From assembly GCF_001619985.1 (NCBI RefSeq), contig NW_017264203.1:558001-622000 (forward strand): a stretch of DNA of 64,000 nt. Reading direction: 5' to 3'. The notes beneath the pieces were generated by a model, which was given only the letters and a program-made list of their open reading frames with translations, was not told the origin of the DNA and ran no database searches. The translations under genes and the position numbers were made by a program. The DNA comes from Xylona heveae TC161. Lineage: Eukaryota > Ascomycota > Xylonomycetes > Xylonales > Xylonaceae. Shown here one piece after another: positions 32,655-43,088 of this stretch; position 1 is the stretch's first letter, and the number at the start of each line of letters is the position of its first letter.

Positions 32655-33940
32655 TCAGACCAAAATATAACCAACGCCGGCCAGTTCTGTAGCGGCGACA
32701 GCGAATGCATACCCGCGATCAAAACCATCACCCTCGGCAACAAGCAAGCGGAAAAAGCAGATTACCCGACCGTTCTCGTCAAACATGGCAGATCCGCATG
32801 ATCCATCAACTGGGAGAGCCTGGTCAAGCTGTCTCGGCCATAGCCAGTTCATTTTAACCCACCGGTGCTCATCCTCTGCCTCTACAAGCACTAGATGAAA
32901 TTTCGTCCCAATGTAGAACGCATCCATGGTCCCCGAAAAAGGATTATCCATCGTAAGAAAATCGGCCCGACGGAGATTGACAGCAGAGCCAATTTTAGAG
33001 AGGCGTATGGGTTCTTCGCGCTGCGAACTCTGGAATGTTTCGTTTTCAAACGAAATACCCGGACTAAGTTCCACGAGAGCAATACCTGAGCTCCCGAACC
33101 TCCGCACAATCTTGTCGATAATCCGTCCATCGCTATTAGGATGATACACTATTTCTTGGCCCTCCGGGAAGGCATGAGAAGCTACGGTTACGTAGCGGGA
33201 CCCCACAATATCTTGCACCATCACACCGGCCGTCGATAGCAAGTCTGCGGACGCGATCATCAATCCCGGCCGTAAAGTACTGTACGTGCTGTCATCGCGG
33301 ATAATAGAGGTGGGCTGCCCGAGAGGCTACGCAGCCTCTTGACGTTACTCGCGGGGCTCAGCATGGTAGAATGAAACTATTTGGCAGATCTCGTGCGGCA
33401 GATGAAGGCCAGCGGGGTAATCGTTGACCGCAATCACCCAGAATCCAAGGACCCACGAGACCGAAGCGACGGCGACCGACATTTGCCGCTCAGAAAATTC
33501 TGATATCGTTGTGACGAGTTAATCGAGGGGCCCCTCGTTACCATCCAGCTCGTGCAGCACATTGTATCTGAATTTTCCTAAGTTACCAAAAGGAAACGGT
33601 GGATGTTTATTGTCGTCCAGGGAGACAAACAACGGCATACCAGCGACGGAAATGGGCCATGGTCTTGACGGCAACTCGGTCACTCTGGCGTGAAGGCAGG
33701 GGCCATGAGTCTCGATGGAAACTTGATTCGGGTAAAGGCCTTTAAGAACCTTGAACTCTTCGTTGGAGGGCTCGCGAGATATTCCATTCTTTTCCACGAG
33801 CAAGAAGTCGAGGACAACATGACGAACCGACATATCAATGAGAGTATCTATACAAACATAACAGTCAGCTTGGTGTTTGAAGTGGCGGTAAGAGAAGAGA
33901 TTGATAACTTACCAACTTGTTTCAGTGTCTTCGTGGGCAT
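32655..33940 (-). pseudogene. Trypsin-fold peptidase-like gene, apparently disrupted
   Basis: Minus strand, likely exons 33913-33940, 33542-33847 and 32655-33499. I recall this as a widespread uncharacterised fungal family with an N-terminal block (SVRHVVLDFLLVEKNGISREPS, SRPWPISVAGMPL), a middle block (VASVSWVLGFWVIAV) and a C-terminal chymotrypsin-like domain (YVTVASHAFP, GISFENETF, VDGSCGSAMFDENGRVICFFR). Reading one frame throughout, TAA (33345-33347) and TAG (33327-33329) interrupt the stretch between the middle and C-terminal blocks; a third stop (33519-33521) falls inside a possible 42-base intron. An alternative 111-base intron (33327-33437) would remove both stops but delete family-like residues. 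The position of the expected catalytic Asp reads SSGIALVEL, so Asp looks lost. I lean to a decaying gene. Confidence 0.6.
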
Positions 33941-35726
33941 GACTTGGCTCTGCTCAGCCCCATGCCATAAGAGGATCTCTTGGGCGGAAGATGTACGATC
34001 TCTTTCCCGGCAGTCTTCTGTGGACTTGGGGTTTTGCTACGAGGAACAGGCTGTGAAGCTGGCTTCCTGGGAGTCAAAGGACTAGCCATTGTGCCGCTAG
34101 GGAACATGTCTAGACTTTATAGGGGTTTAAAGATATGATGATAGTGAAGATTGAGCCCGTAGCAAATTGTCTGTTTCGCAGTGAAGAGACAATGAATCAT
34201 GGCTAGAGGACAAAGAAGGTGTGATGGGGGAAAGGGGAGGAACAGAGGAAGAACGAGCATTGCCTAGGAATGACTTCACGGCTAATCATGAATTATGAAC
34301 TTAAATCTATACCAGAGGAGTGAATTACATATAGTTTATTTGCTTGGGTAGGAAAAGGAGCAGAAACTTGTTAGAAAAAGAAAGGGTGAATAAAGAAAGA
34401 AGGAAAGATAAGATTCAAAAATGTCGACATCTCCCAAATATACACCTATACCAGAAAACAAGACATGTGTATCCACATATATTAAGGGTATATATGAAGT
34501 GGTTGGTATAGACTTGAGGGAGGTGTATCTCATCTCATTCTGATAACGGTAGGAGTACTCATAGAGGGAGCTCTGCTTGACAGAAGAATTAGTTGCAGTT
34601 AGCTACGTAGTACGTAGTACCTCAGTTAGCTTCCGCGGCGGGGCAGCAAGGACCACTATGCAACACGAGCGTAGATCACGTGGCATCATGCTCTGGGTAC
34701 TTCACGCCCCCGGCCCTGCTATCACTGCTCCAGCTCGATTCCTCGTGTCTATCCGGATTGACTTAAGCATGCATATACGCATTGGTTACTATATGAGCGA
34801 TATCTTGACCTTCTCCCATAAGATATTGCCTGCTGGAGTATGTATATATGTGAACAGACTCTTTTACTTTCGTGTTTCACTTCCTTCCGGTAGTTTCTTG
34901 CTGCTCGTGAGAGGTGTTTATGATGATATGGTGATCTTGTTTTCATGAGCATGTCATGTCGGCCGCAATACAGTCATCTATGCTTGCTATATGTTGCTTT
35001 ATTCTGGTGGTTATCCTAGCTAAGCCAAGCTTCCTAGGTGTAGCTCTATGGTTGAACAACTGCCACTGAGCTGCCATAAGATAACCCTCGATGAAATGAT
35101 TCAACGTGATCAGACCTAGAGTTTGTTGCAGGTCTTTCGATGATTCTGCAATTACCATCTTTCATTTACTGATGCCCTTCGTGTCTTTCGGACACCTGTT
35201 GCTTGGCGTTGAGCTTACTCCGCTAGAGTGTTGCTTGTGTTGTCGCTCGGAATTTCCCATTTACCTTGGGGTGACTCTCCGCTCTCTCGTTTCCTGTGTT
35301 TGCTCTCGCTCTCTTCCGTTTCACCCCCCATGTTCTCTCTCTAAATCGGTCTCTCCAGCCGAAACTGACGAAATATTCGCCCCTCCCCCCCCCAGCCCCA
35401 AAAAGTTATCGAGAAACAAATCCTTACCCCAACCCTCGAGGCGCATCGTCGGCGCCCTGCACGCGCTGCCGCAATTTCAAATACTGCACATTGTATATCC
35501 TAGTTACTCTACCCCAATTGAGAGCCTCTTTGTGCCTGCGTCGCTCGCCTGCCGATCAATTGATTACTCGCACGTTTCACCGCTTGCTGCAAGCTTCCCC
35601 CATTTGCTTGCGCCTTGGGATTTTCTATCGCAAGCCTCCTCGACCGCCTCTTCCCGATCATCCGCTGCTTTATTTCACACCCCCCACCTTTTGGTCCCCG
35701 CACGTCCTAGCACCGAGGACGCGTTG
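33941..35726. other. Intergenic, 1.8 kb, leader region of the AcuM-like gene
   Basis: No gene I would support. An upstream open frame (33922-34107, minus) starting MFPSGTMASPLTPRK overlaps the start of the trypsin-fold gene in another frame and may be leader. 34590-34625 has repeated TACGTAGTAC. The last 600 bases before the AcuM-like ATG are CT-rich and stay open in its frame, which suggests a long 5' UTR. Confidence 0.45.
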
Positions 35727-38142
35727 ATGACCGAAGCTACACAGGCGTCGGCGACACCGAAAACAAATGGAGCTTCAGACGCGATGACGCCTGGATCCGT
35801 CGGCGACCACGGAAGCTCAAATGGCCGCTCGGCGCAGCACTCTTCTTCCCCTGCAGCAGCTGCCGCTGCTGTTACTGGCACAGGCGAAGGTGCCACGCGC
35901 AGCCCAAAGAAGCGGCGCAAGGTCAATCATGGTGTGTAATCTACCTCTTTACCCTATTTGTGTAGGGGTTGTTTGATATTTTACAAACTTGGAGAATATT
36001 TGAAACTAATGTCTGCCTTTCCTGGTCGAGCAGCCTGTGTTTACTGTCGGCGCTCGGTGAGCACAGCCCAATGCACTCCGTTCCACTTTTCCTTCCCCCC
36101 CCTTTCTACAACTCTTATTCTCTCTGTCACGATAGCCTGAAGCCCGGCATTGGCGCCCGGCTTAGCCCCCGCGCATACATGGTGCATGCAGATTGTGCTA
36201 ACTATTGGCGTTCCGCGGTGCCGGGAAAAAGCATATGACATGCGATTTGGTACGTGAGGTCTTGGGAAATCCCCCTAGTGGTCTGCGGCATCTGGCCATC
36301 GGGCTTAGATTGGGAAAACCTTTTGCAAACTGACACACTGCGCCGGTGTTGCTGCTTAGGCTCGACCATGCACTCGATGTATAAAGCGCAACATTGGGCA
36401 TTTATGCCACGACGAGCCAAGGGATACGGCCAAGAAGCCCAAGGCCGAGCATGGGCACGGCGACGAGGAGCTGGCAACCGCTGCTGCCGCAGGAACTTCA
36501 ACAACAGACGTTCCTCCACCAAATGGACTACCGAACCCATCGTTTGATCAGGCCCTGTTACCAGACACTGCGCTAAGTCTAGGCTCGCATGTTGCCTCGC
36601 AGAGCCGGCCGACGTCGGCGCCTCGATTCCCTGCCGGGCCGCCTCCTCCACCAGTTTCTGGGGTCCAGTCGCAGCCGGGACAACTTCCCAACCAACAATG
36701 TCAGTGTCTTTTTCCTCTTCTTCCATTCCAGATATTCTAAATTGCTTGCTTTAAAGTCTTTGACCTTATTCGCCTTCCCCCCTCTTTTCTGCTTTGTTTA
36801 CCTATCGCGCGAGGTAGCAATGTTCCGGCGCAGGAGCAGTCGTGCTAATAAACCAGCAGTATTGGGTTACAATGACTGGAACCTGGGGGTTCAAGACATG
36901 CATAACTTTCACCCGTCCTACCTGTTCAACGCACCCGAGATGACCAACGAATATAACCTGCTCGGCGACTTTCTCAGCACAAGCCTTCTTGACGACGGCG
37001 GCATGTACTCGGCCGATGATCTGCACAGTGTGTTCAACGACCCCGCGTTGCTGGGAGCAATGGCCACAAATTTGGGTGACGGGGCTGGGGGTACTGCACT
37101 GGCTCCGACGCAACGACATCCAGCTCAGCAACAGCGTCCTCCAATCGCGGCGGATGCGACGGCGGCGACGGCGATGATGACAGGTGGACCAAGCGCAGCC
37201 GCTGAGGGTGGTGGTGCCGCCGCTGTCAGTGGCAGTGCCGCGCCCACTGGTGGACCCGCAAGCAACGCGCTTACCCGGCCCGGCGGCGCTACCGCACCTA
37301 TCGATAAGGCCCGCGAAACGTACTACATGACGGCAGCGGACCCGTCTGGCACAGATGCGCCCGAGGAACGCATGCAACGGCTGCTCAAAGCAAAGTATGA
37401 TGCTGGACTGCTGAAACCGTTTAATTACGTCAAGGGATATGCGCGGCTGAACCAGTACATGGAGCGCCACATGCAGCCGAGCTCACGGCAAAAGATTCTC
37501 CGACAACTGGACAAGTTCCGGCCCAAGTTTCGAGAGCGCATGCAATCTCTGACCGACATTGAGCTGGTGCTGGTCGAAATGTGGTTTGAGCGATCGCTGA
37601 TGGAGTACGACCGAGTCTTTGCAAGTATGGCCATTCCCGCATGCTGCTGGCGACGGACCGGAGAAATCTTTCGTGGAAACCGAGAAATGGCAGAACTCAT
37701 CCACGTTCCAATTGAAAGTTTGCGCGATGTATGTCGTCCCATTATATCCCTCCATCTTTTTTTTTTTCTTCTCCCTCCTCCCCTTTCTAGTCTACCACTT
37801 GGAGAACATCATACTGACTCGGCTCAGGGCAAACTTGCCATTCACGAAATCATTGTCGAAGAACATCTCGTCAGCTATTGGGAGAAATTTGGCGCTATTG
37901 CTTTTGATAATACCCAAAAAGCCATGCTCACGAGCTGTACGCTCAAGAATCCCGATCTCAATTCCAAAGACCCAGAAATCCCTTGCTGTTTTTCGTTTAC
38001 TATTCGTCGTGATACCCATAATATGTGAGTCATTATCTCTTTGGATTTCCTTGTTCACATGACGAAGCTAATCCGGCCATCTCATTGCAGCCCATCCATT
38101 ATACTAGGAAACTTTTTACCCATGGATCCTCCAAAACGATAG
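35727..38142 (+). CDS. acuM: Zn2Cys6 gluconeogenesis activator, AcuM type (AcuK/Ert1/Rds2 family)
   Basis: Seven exons (35727-35931, 36034-36056, 36232-36249, 36360-36699, 36860-37728, 37828-38024, 38091-38142) give 567 residues. AcuM with AcuK activates gluconeogenic and iron/respiratory genes in aspergilli. Seen: KKRRKVNHACVYCRRSHMTC, completing a C-x2-C-x6-C-x5-C-x2-C-x8-C cluster (C70, C73, C80, C86, C89, C98), then CIKRNIGHLCHDEPRD. The conserved activation region reads DMHNFHPSYLFNAPEMTNEYNLL in outline, and a PAS-like domain follows (RRTGEIFRGNREMAELI, IIVEEHLVSYWEKFG), ending PSIILGNFLP. Exons 2 and 3 are 23 and 18 bases. The acceptor of intron 4 could instead be at 36817 (exon from 36818); I prefer 36860 for its GCTAAT branch point. 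AcuM versus a paralogue rests on the KVNHACVYC pattern. Confidence 0.88.
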
Positions 38143-38629
38143 TCTTGTGCAGTGCCACTACCTGACCTTTTCTTCCTTTTTCTCTCCCTCCCTGTTTCGT
38201 GGATCGCAGGTTCTTGAACATCGACTGTAGATGTCCTGACTCCTTTTATTTCCTTTTTTTTTTTTTTTTTCCTTTTATTGTTTTTACTCTGTGCCGTGCG
38301 CTTAAAGCTCTCTATTGTTCAAATCTACCTTCCTGTATCCAAGACTCGTGTACAAATTACCTTTTCTTATTGTTGTTTCTTCCCTTTCTATTTCCCCCTT
38401 ATCAATAGGGCCGCAGTTTATTCTGCTCGTCGGTGCGGCGCCACGGCGTTTCTTTTCTTCTCCTTTTTTCCCCTTATTTTTATTTTTATTTTTATTTTTT
38501 TTTGGCTGGCTGGCTAGCTGGCAAATTCTTTTGTCAGGGGCGCGCGGGATATTAGCCTTTTGAGAGTCTTTTTCAAGGGCGGTCTACGGAGTATATATAG
38601 TCGTTCCAGGAGTTGAAGAATTCAAATAA

Positions 38630-38633
<4 letters not shown>

Positions 38634-38663
<30 letters not shown>
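38634..38663. repeat. TC dinucleotide microsatellite
   Basis: About 15 copies of TC. Confidence 0.95.
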
Positions 38664-38667
<4 letters not shown>

Positions 38668-38765
38668 TATAACAAGTCATGTAACATGTGTATGAGTACA
38701 TTTATGCCCAATGCGTATTATGTAGTAATGTCGTGTCGAAATTCAAAATGTAATTTTTCAAGATT

Positions 38766-38794
38766 TAAGATTCAGGATTCAGGATTCAGGATTG
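38766..38794. repeat. GATTCAG tandem repeat
   Basis: Four diverging copies of a 7-base unit (GATTCAG, first copy GATTTAA/GATTCAG). Confidence 0.7.
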
Positions 38795-38870
38795 AATATA
38801 TAAGACTAAAAGTAGTAGAGACATGCATCTTGAATACATCAATGGAGAATATATAGCAGGAGCTTCAAGT

Positions 38871-38890
38871 GCAGTGCAGTGCAGTGCAGG
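38871..38890. repeat. GTGCA tandem repeat
   Basis: Four copies of GTGCA/TGCAG. Confidence 0.8.
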
Positions 38891-39276
38891 TGCAAGTGTA
38901 GAAGTAGGTGCCCAGAAATTGAGTCGTTGAGTGGTAAAGTGGTCAACTGGTCAAGATTCATGGCTGGAGAGGAATGGAAAGCCTTGATAGTAAATAGGTG
39001 AAGAGGTGAAGAGATCAAGACCCCGATGGTGAAGAGAGGAAGACGAAAAAGGAGAAAGAGAGAAAGATGGATGGACTGCCATTCCCTCCCTCCCTCACCC
39101 ACCCAAAAAGAAAAACACCCAAAAACAACCGAAGAAAAACAAAAAAAAAAAACCAAGGATTAAAGTGCTGACGGACCAAGGGACCAAGGTAAATTTATAC
39201 AGAAAAGCACGATAAAGTGAAACAAAATGCCAAGGGAAGAACCAAACACGAAAGGAGACGAAAAAAAAATAAGAAT

Positions 39277-39343
<67 letters not shown>

Positions 39344-39345
39344 AA
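39277..39345. repeat. AGAA tetranucleotide microsatellite
   Basis: About 17 copies of AGAA, followed by AAGGAC repeats and further A/G-rich sequence. Confidence 0.95.
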
Positions 39346-39799
39346 AGAAGGACAAGAAAAGAAGGACAAGAAAAAAAAAAAGAAAAGAAAAAGAAAAGAA
39401 AATGGACTATAAATAGACTTGTTCTGAAATGGAACTTCGAGAGGAAGAGCAATAAAAGAAATAGAAGTTTTGGACATAGGGGTATACTGCAGGGGGAGTG
39501 GGAGACACACGCGGGTAATATCTCGTAATGGAATTGGATCGATATATGTTGCGTGGAAGGGAGGGGTATGGAAGAGAGGAGGAAAGAATGGAGGAGGAGG
39601 GGAGAAAGAAAAAGAAGTGAAGAGTAACGATGGGAAGGAAACGAGATGGAGAACCAGAGGGAAAAAATATTTAATCAGAAAAGAAACAAAAGAGGAAAAA
39701 AAAAAACAGGAGCCAAACAAGAGAAAATAGAAACGACGAGAAAGGAATAGTGAAATGACAAGGAATACGATGAAGATATAGGACTAAGATGATAGAAAG

Positions 39800-40786
39800 C
39801 TAATAATTAAAGCGGGCGAACCTCTGACGGTCAACCCTCTGGCGTTCCCTCTGCCCGCCGTCTTGCACAACTCGCCACATGCCCCGCTCTCTCTGCCTTC
39901 TGACATCGGATCCCTCCGGCTCTGGGCGAGCGCGCAATTGTTCCTCAATAAAGTCCGGAGCTTCCGACTCAGTCGGGCGACATAATTCAGTATAGCGGTC
40001 AGCCGTAATGAGGTTGTTGTCACGGAGATACGCAAAGAGCGCAAAATCTGGTCTAGCCATGGACACGTCGTCACCGTGACGGTAGTGGACGAGCTCAATG
40101 TGTTTCATGCGGGCCTCCCAGGACCGCAGTCCGTCTGGCCCATCAAACGTGACGTCGCATATGCAACAAATGTTTCTTCGTGGCGGGAGGACATCGGCGC
40201 CGAAATGGTCTAGACTATGCTTCATCCAGTCGTCGAAATGGACAAACGTGGCGCGGCAGGCGAGGAAGAAGAATGGGCATTGAAGCGGAGTGAGGTGGTC
40301 GGAGATGAGCGTCCCGTCGTCGGCTTCCTCAAGAATAAGATTGCCTCGGACTTCAGAGGCGCGGCGGGTGGAAATGGTGCTGCTCGTGCTGGTGCTGGTG
40401 GGTCTGCTGGTTCTGAGGGGAATGGTTGTGTGAGTATGAGAGCCGGCGCCAGCGGCAGAAGTGCCGCCGCCTGATGGAAAAGCGCGAGGACAGGAAGACG
40501 AGGAGAGCGCGAGAGAAGGAACGTTGCGAGAGTCAGTCGAGCTGAGCAAGGTGTGACTGTGATCGGAGACGTGCAGGGAGGAAGAAGGTCGAGGGCAAGA
40601 CTGAGCAGAAGAGCTCGAGAGCGGAGGTTGGCCGCCCCGTGGGAACCGAGTCGGCAGAGCAATCAACGAGGCGAGTCGACTGTCGCTGGCGTCGTTGATG
40701 TACGCTTGCAACTGGGCGCTATTGGCCGGAAGTTGGTTTGAGGGCGGGACTGTGTTTTTGGGTGTCGTCAGTTGTGGGATATTCAA
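39800..40786 (-). CDS. C2H2-type zinc-finger protein, fungal, uncharacterised
   Basis: A single exon of 328 residues. The first 150 residues are Ser/Thr/Pro-rich and disordered (SSSSAQSCPRPSSS, TSTSTSSTISTRR). Two finger-like units follow: LQCPFFFLACRATFVHFDDWMKHSLDHF (spaced C-x6-C ... H-x4-H) and CCICDVTF ... RMKHIELVHYRHG (C-x2-C ... H-x4-H). The C-terminus has DFALFAYLRDNNLITADRYTELC and an Arg/Gln/Glu-rich tail. The two-finger arrangement with an atypical first unit is common in filamentous-fungal proteins of unknown role; nucleic-acid or protein binding is inference. The start is the first ATG; an in-frame non-coding leader could precede it. Confidence 0.75.
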   Translation of the reverse strand: MNIPQLTTPKNTVPPSNQLPANSAQLQAYINDASDSRLASLIALPTRFPRGGQPPLSSSSAQSCPRPSSSLHVSDHSHTLLSSTDSRNVPSLALSSSSCPRAFPSGGGTSAAGAGSHTHTTIPLRTSRPTSTSTSSTISTRRASEVRGNLILEEADDGTLISDHLTPLQCPFFFLACRATFVHFDDWMKHSLDHFGADVLPPRRNICCICDVTFDGPDGLRSWEARMKHIELVHYRHGDDVSMARPDFALFAYLRDNNLITADRYTELCRPTESEAPDFIEEQLRARPEPEGSDVRRQRERGMWRVVQDGGQRERQRVDRQRFARFNY

Positions 40787-43088
40787 TTATGGAGTAGCTC
40801 AGTATACGGTTGTTCGTTTTGAGCTGGTGTTTTGAAGCTAACGAAAATGGCAAGAAGAAAAAAATAATGACGCGTGAACTTCAAGCAATATCGAACGGAG
40901 GAGAAGAGAGTTGCGGTGTAAGTGGTGCAGAGCATACTCACGATGTCTTTGCAGCATATCGAAAAATAATCTATGGATCAAGGCAAAACGCACAGTCGAA
41001 AAGAGGTACAACGAGAAAGCAAGGAGGATATATGGATCGTCTCATATATAAAGCAAAGCTGTATCATAAAAATCAAGGACTTCTTCTGCAGAGACTTGGT
41101 CGGGAAAATCGCGGTATTGATTGTAGCCTTGATTGACAGCAGCTTGGGAAAGGGTCTAGCACGCCGATAATGAAGTGGGTGTAGCGGGACAGCTGAACCG
41201 ACTCTTTAAACCGACAAACCGTACGTATAGTTGGAGAACGAGTGATCATAAGCCAAGAACAAACATTGCCATTTTTTGAGCCACAAAAGTGTGTGTCTTC
41301 GCGTCTTTCACTTGTATCAATTCGTGAAAAAAGAAAGAAGAGAAAGACTCCAGATAGTGTCTCCCGGTGCCGATAGAGAGGAATATGGGGTTAGACGAAA
41401 CCCAATGGCAACGAGTAATAGTTATCGAGATTTGATAGCAAAGGAAAACGTAATACCGCCGAATTGGGGAGACCAATAGATGGTTTCAATTCGCGAAGTG
41501 GTGGTGCAAAGCTCACATCACCTGCCTGGCTTGCAGCTGCGGCAGCGCCTAACAAACGGAGAATAGTATTTGGAAGGGATTGACAGTATGGTGCTCTCCG
41601 ATTGGGATCAGTTGATGATTGTCCAAGAAATCTGACGAACAGTGTAAGTATCAAACTGAACAATATTCGGCATATAGCAGCCCCTCTCCCGCCAAGTCAT
41701 TTAGTGACAAAAGTTGCAAGTGGCCAGCAACTTGTCGATCCGTCGCAGAAAGTTAGGTTTGCACGAGCCAAGTCCACAGGCTGGGGGATCTGACTGGCCA
41801 TAGGGAGACACGCGCGAGCTTATCGTTTGGGATACGGAGTTTGTGGAGGTGCGGGAGGACCCGGTCACTTCCGTTTGTTTGGCTCGGCCGTGGACCCAAT
41901 GAGGTTTCGAGGATGATGCCAGGGGGCGGACAGATGAAAGTATACAAATCCAAGGTGAAAGAGGTCGATGCTGCTTGCTTGAAACATGCCAGTCAGAAAA
42001 GCAACACTCGGTGTAAGAAGTCGTTTCAAAAAAGTCCAGCCATTAACGATGCTTCCATTTGGCCTTGCGTTGGATTTTGTGGGCCCATTCCCTGGTTTCG
42101 ACTTTCGTGACCTGTCGATGAAGCCATGCATACCCCATGTGTAGCATTGGCACTGAAGACCAATCCCGCAATGGGCTTTTCCTGAAAAGATCAGGAAGTT
42201 GATTCTGTTTAGAGATCGCCAAATACGATTGCCCAACTTTTTTTTTTTTCGGCGAACATATAAGTTATCCGATTGAATTTTATCTCCTGCTGACAGAATT
42301 AGCAAGAACACCTTGTTCTTTCAGCGTTCAAATGTCATGGAAACATGCAGAAGACTTTCAGGAAGGATTTTGCTGCGCTGGAAAGACTGTCCACCTGGTG
42401 AACAAAAATAAAAAATGAACCATCGAATAATTTGGACGAAAACACTCGTTTCAGCCTTCTAGGTCAAATAGACCCTCACGTCAAAATAGAACTTACTGCA
42501 TGGAGTAATTTTCTTCTGTCCTTGCAGAGTTAATCAAGCAATGTAACAAGTAGAAAAGCTCATCAATTCGATACAGCGAATACCGGGGCCAAAAAGCTCG
42601 ACTTCAAAAGACGAACCCAGGTCAAGTGACCACGTACAGGCCTCAACCGACGGCATAGCGATTTCTCGATATGATTTATTGGCCTTCATGGGCAAACGAA
42701 ACGTCGGAGCACAAAAGCTTGACAATAATTTATAATGGCATCCGAGGACATGGCGTTGTATATCAGTCGAGATGAAATGGCTGCCTATTCAGCTTGACTA
42801 TAAACACAGTAAGTAAGCGTGCAATACAGTGGGAGCTTTTCCCGAGATCGTCACTAAACTCGGCTAGAGATTCCCCGTTTCATCGACTTTTAGAGTTATC
42901 AATTTAGCGCGCTCTACTAAATTAGTGGTCTTACAGCCGTACTGGCGAATTCTAATAGGCAGCAGAGACAATGCTATAAAGCAGCTCTTGTAAGAACAAA
43001 GCAAAGTTCATTGTGCACTTTTGAGCAAATGCTCATCCCAAAGATAGGGGTATAGCTATGCTAGACCCGCAAGTCGTGCTTGCCTCCC
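40787..43088. other. Intergenic, 2.3 kb, nothing recognised
   Basis: Both strands were read. Open frames up to 148 codons (41865-42311 minus, 40810-41136 plus) lack family resemblance, consistent codon use or splice-supported extension. It includes the C2H2 gene promoter and 5' leader at its left end. Confidence 0.5.

Larger units (their letters stand above)
38143..39799. other. Low-complexity spacer between convergent genes
   Basis: About 1.65 kb between the AcuM-like gene (+) and the C2H2 gene (-). The left half is T-rich on the plus strand and the right half A/G-rich, so both 3' UTR sides read pyrimidine-rich in the sense direction. Open frames (for example 39160-39720) are Phe/Ser or Lys/Glu repeats created by simple sequence. 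Confidence 0.6.

Noticed and set aside
34577-34948. 123-codon plus-strand open frame
   Set aside because: No family resemblance, mixed hydrophobic residues and no splice or context support.
39095-39720. Long Phe/Ser-rich (minus) and Lys/Glu-rich (plus) open frames
   Set aside because: Both are reading frames of the AGAA array and neighbouring A/G-rich DNA.
41865-42311. 148-codon minus-strand open frame in the 2.3 kb spacer
   Set aside because: Composition resembles translated non-coding DNA; no recognisable motif.
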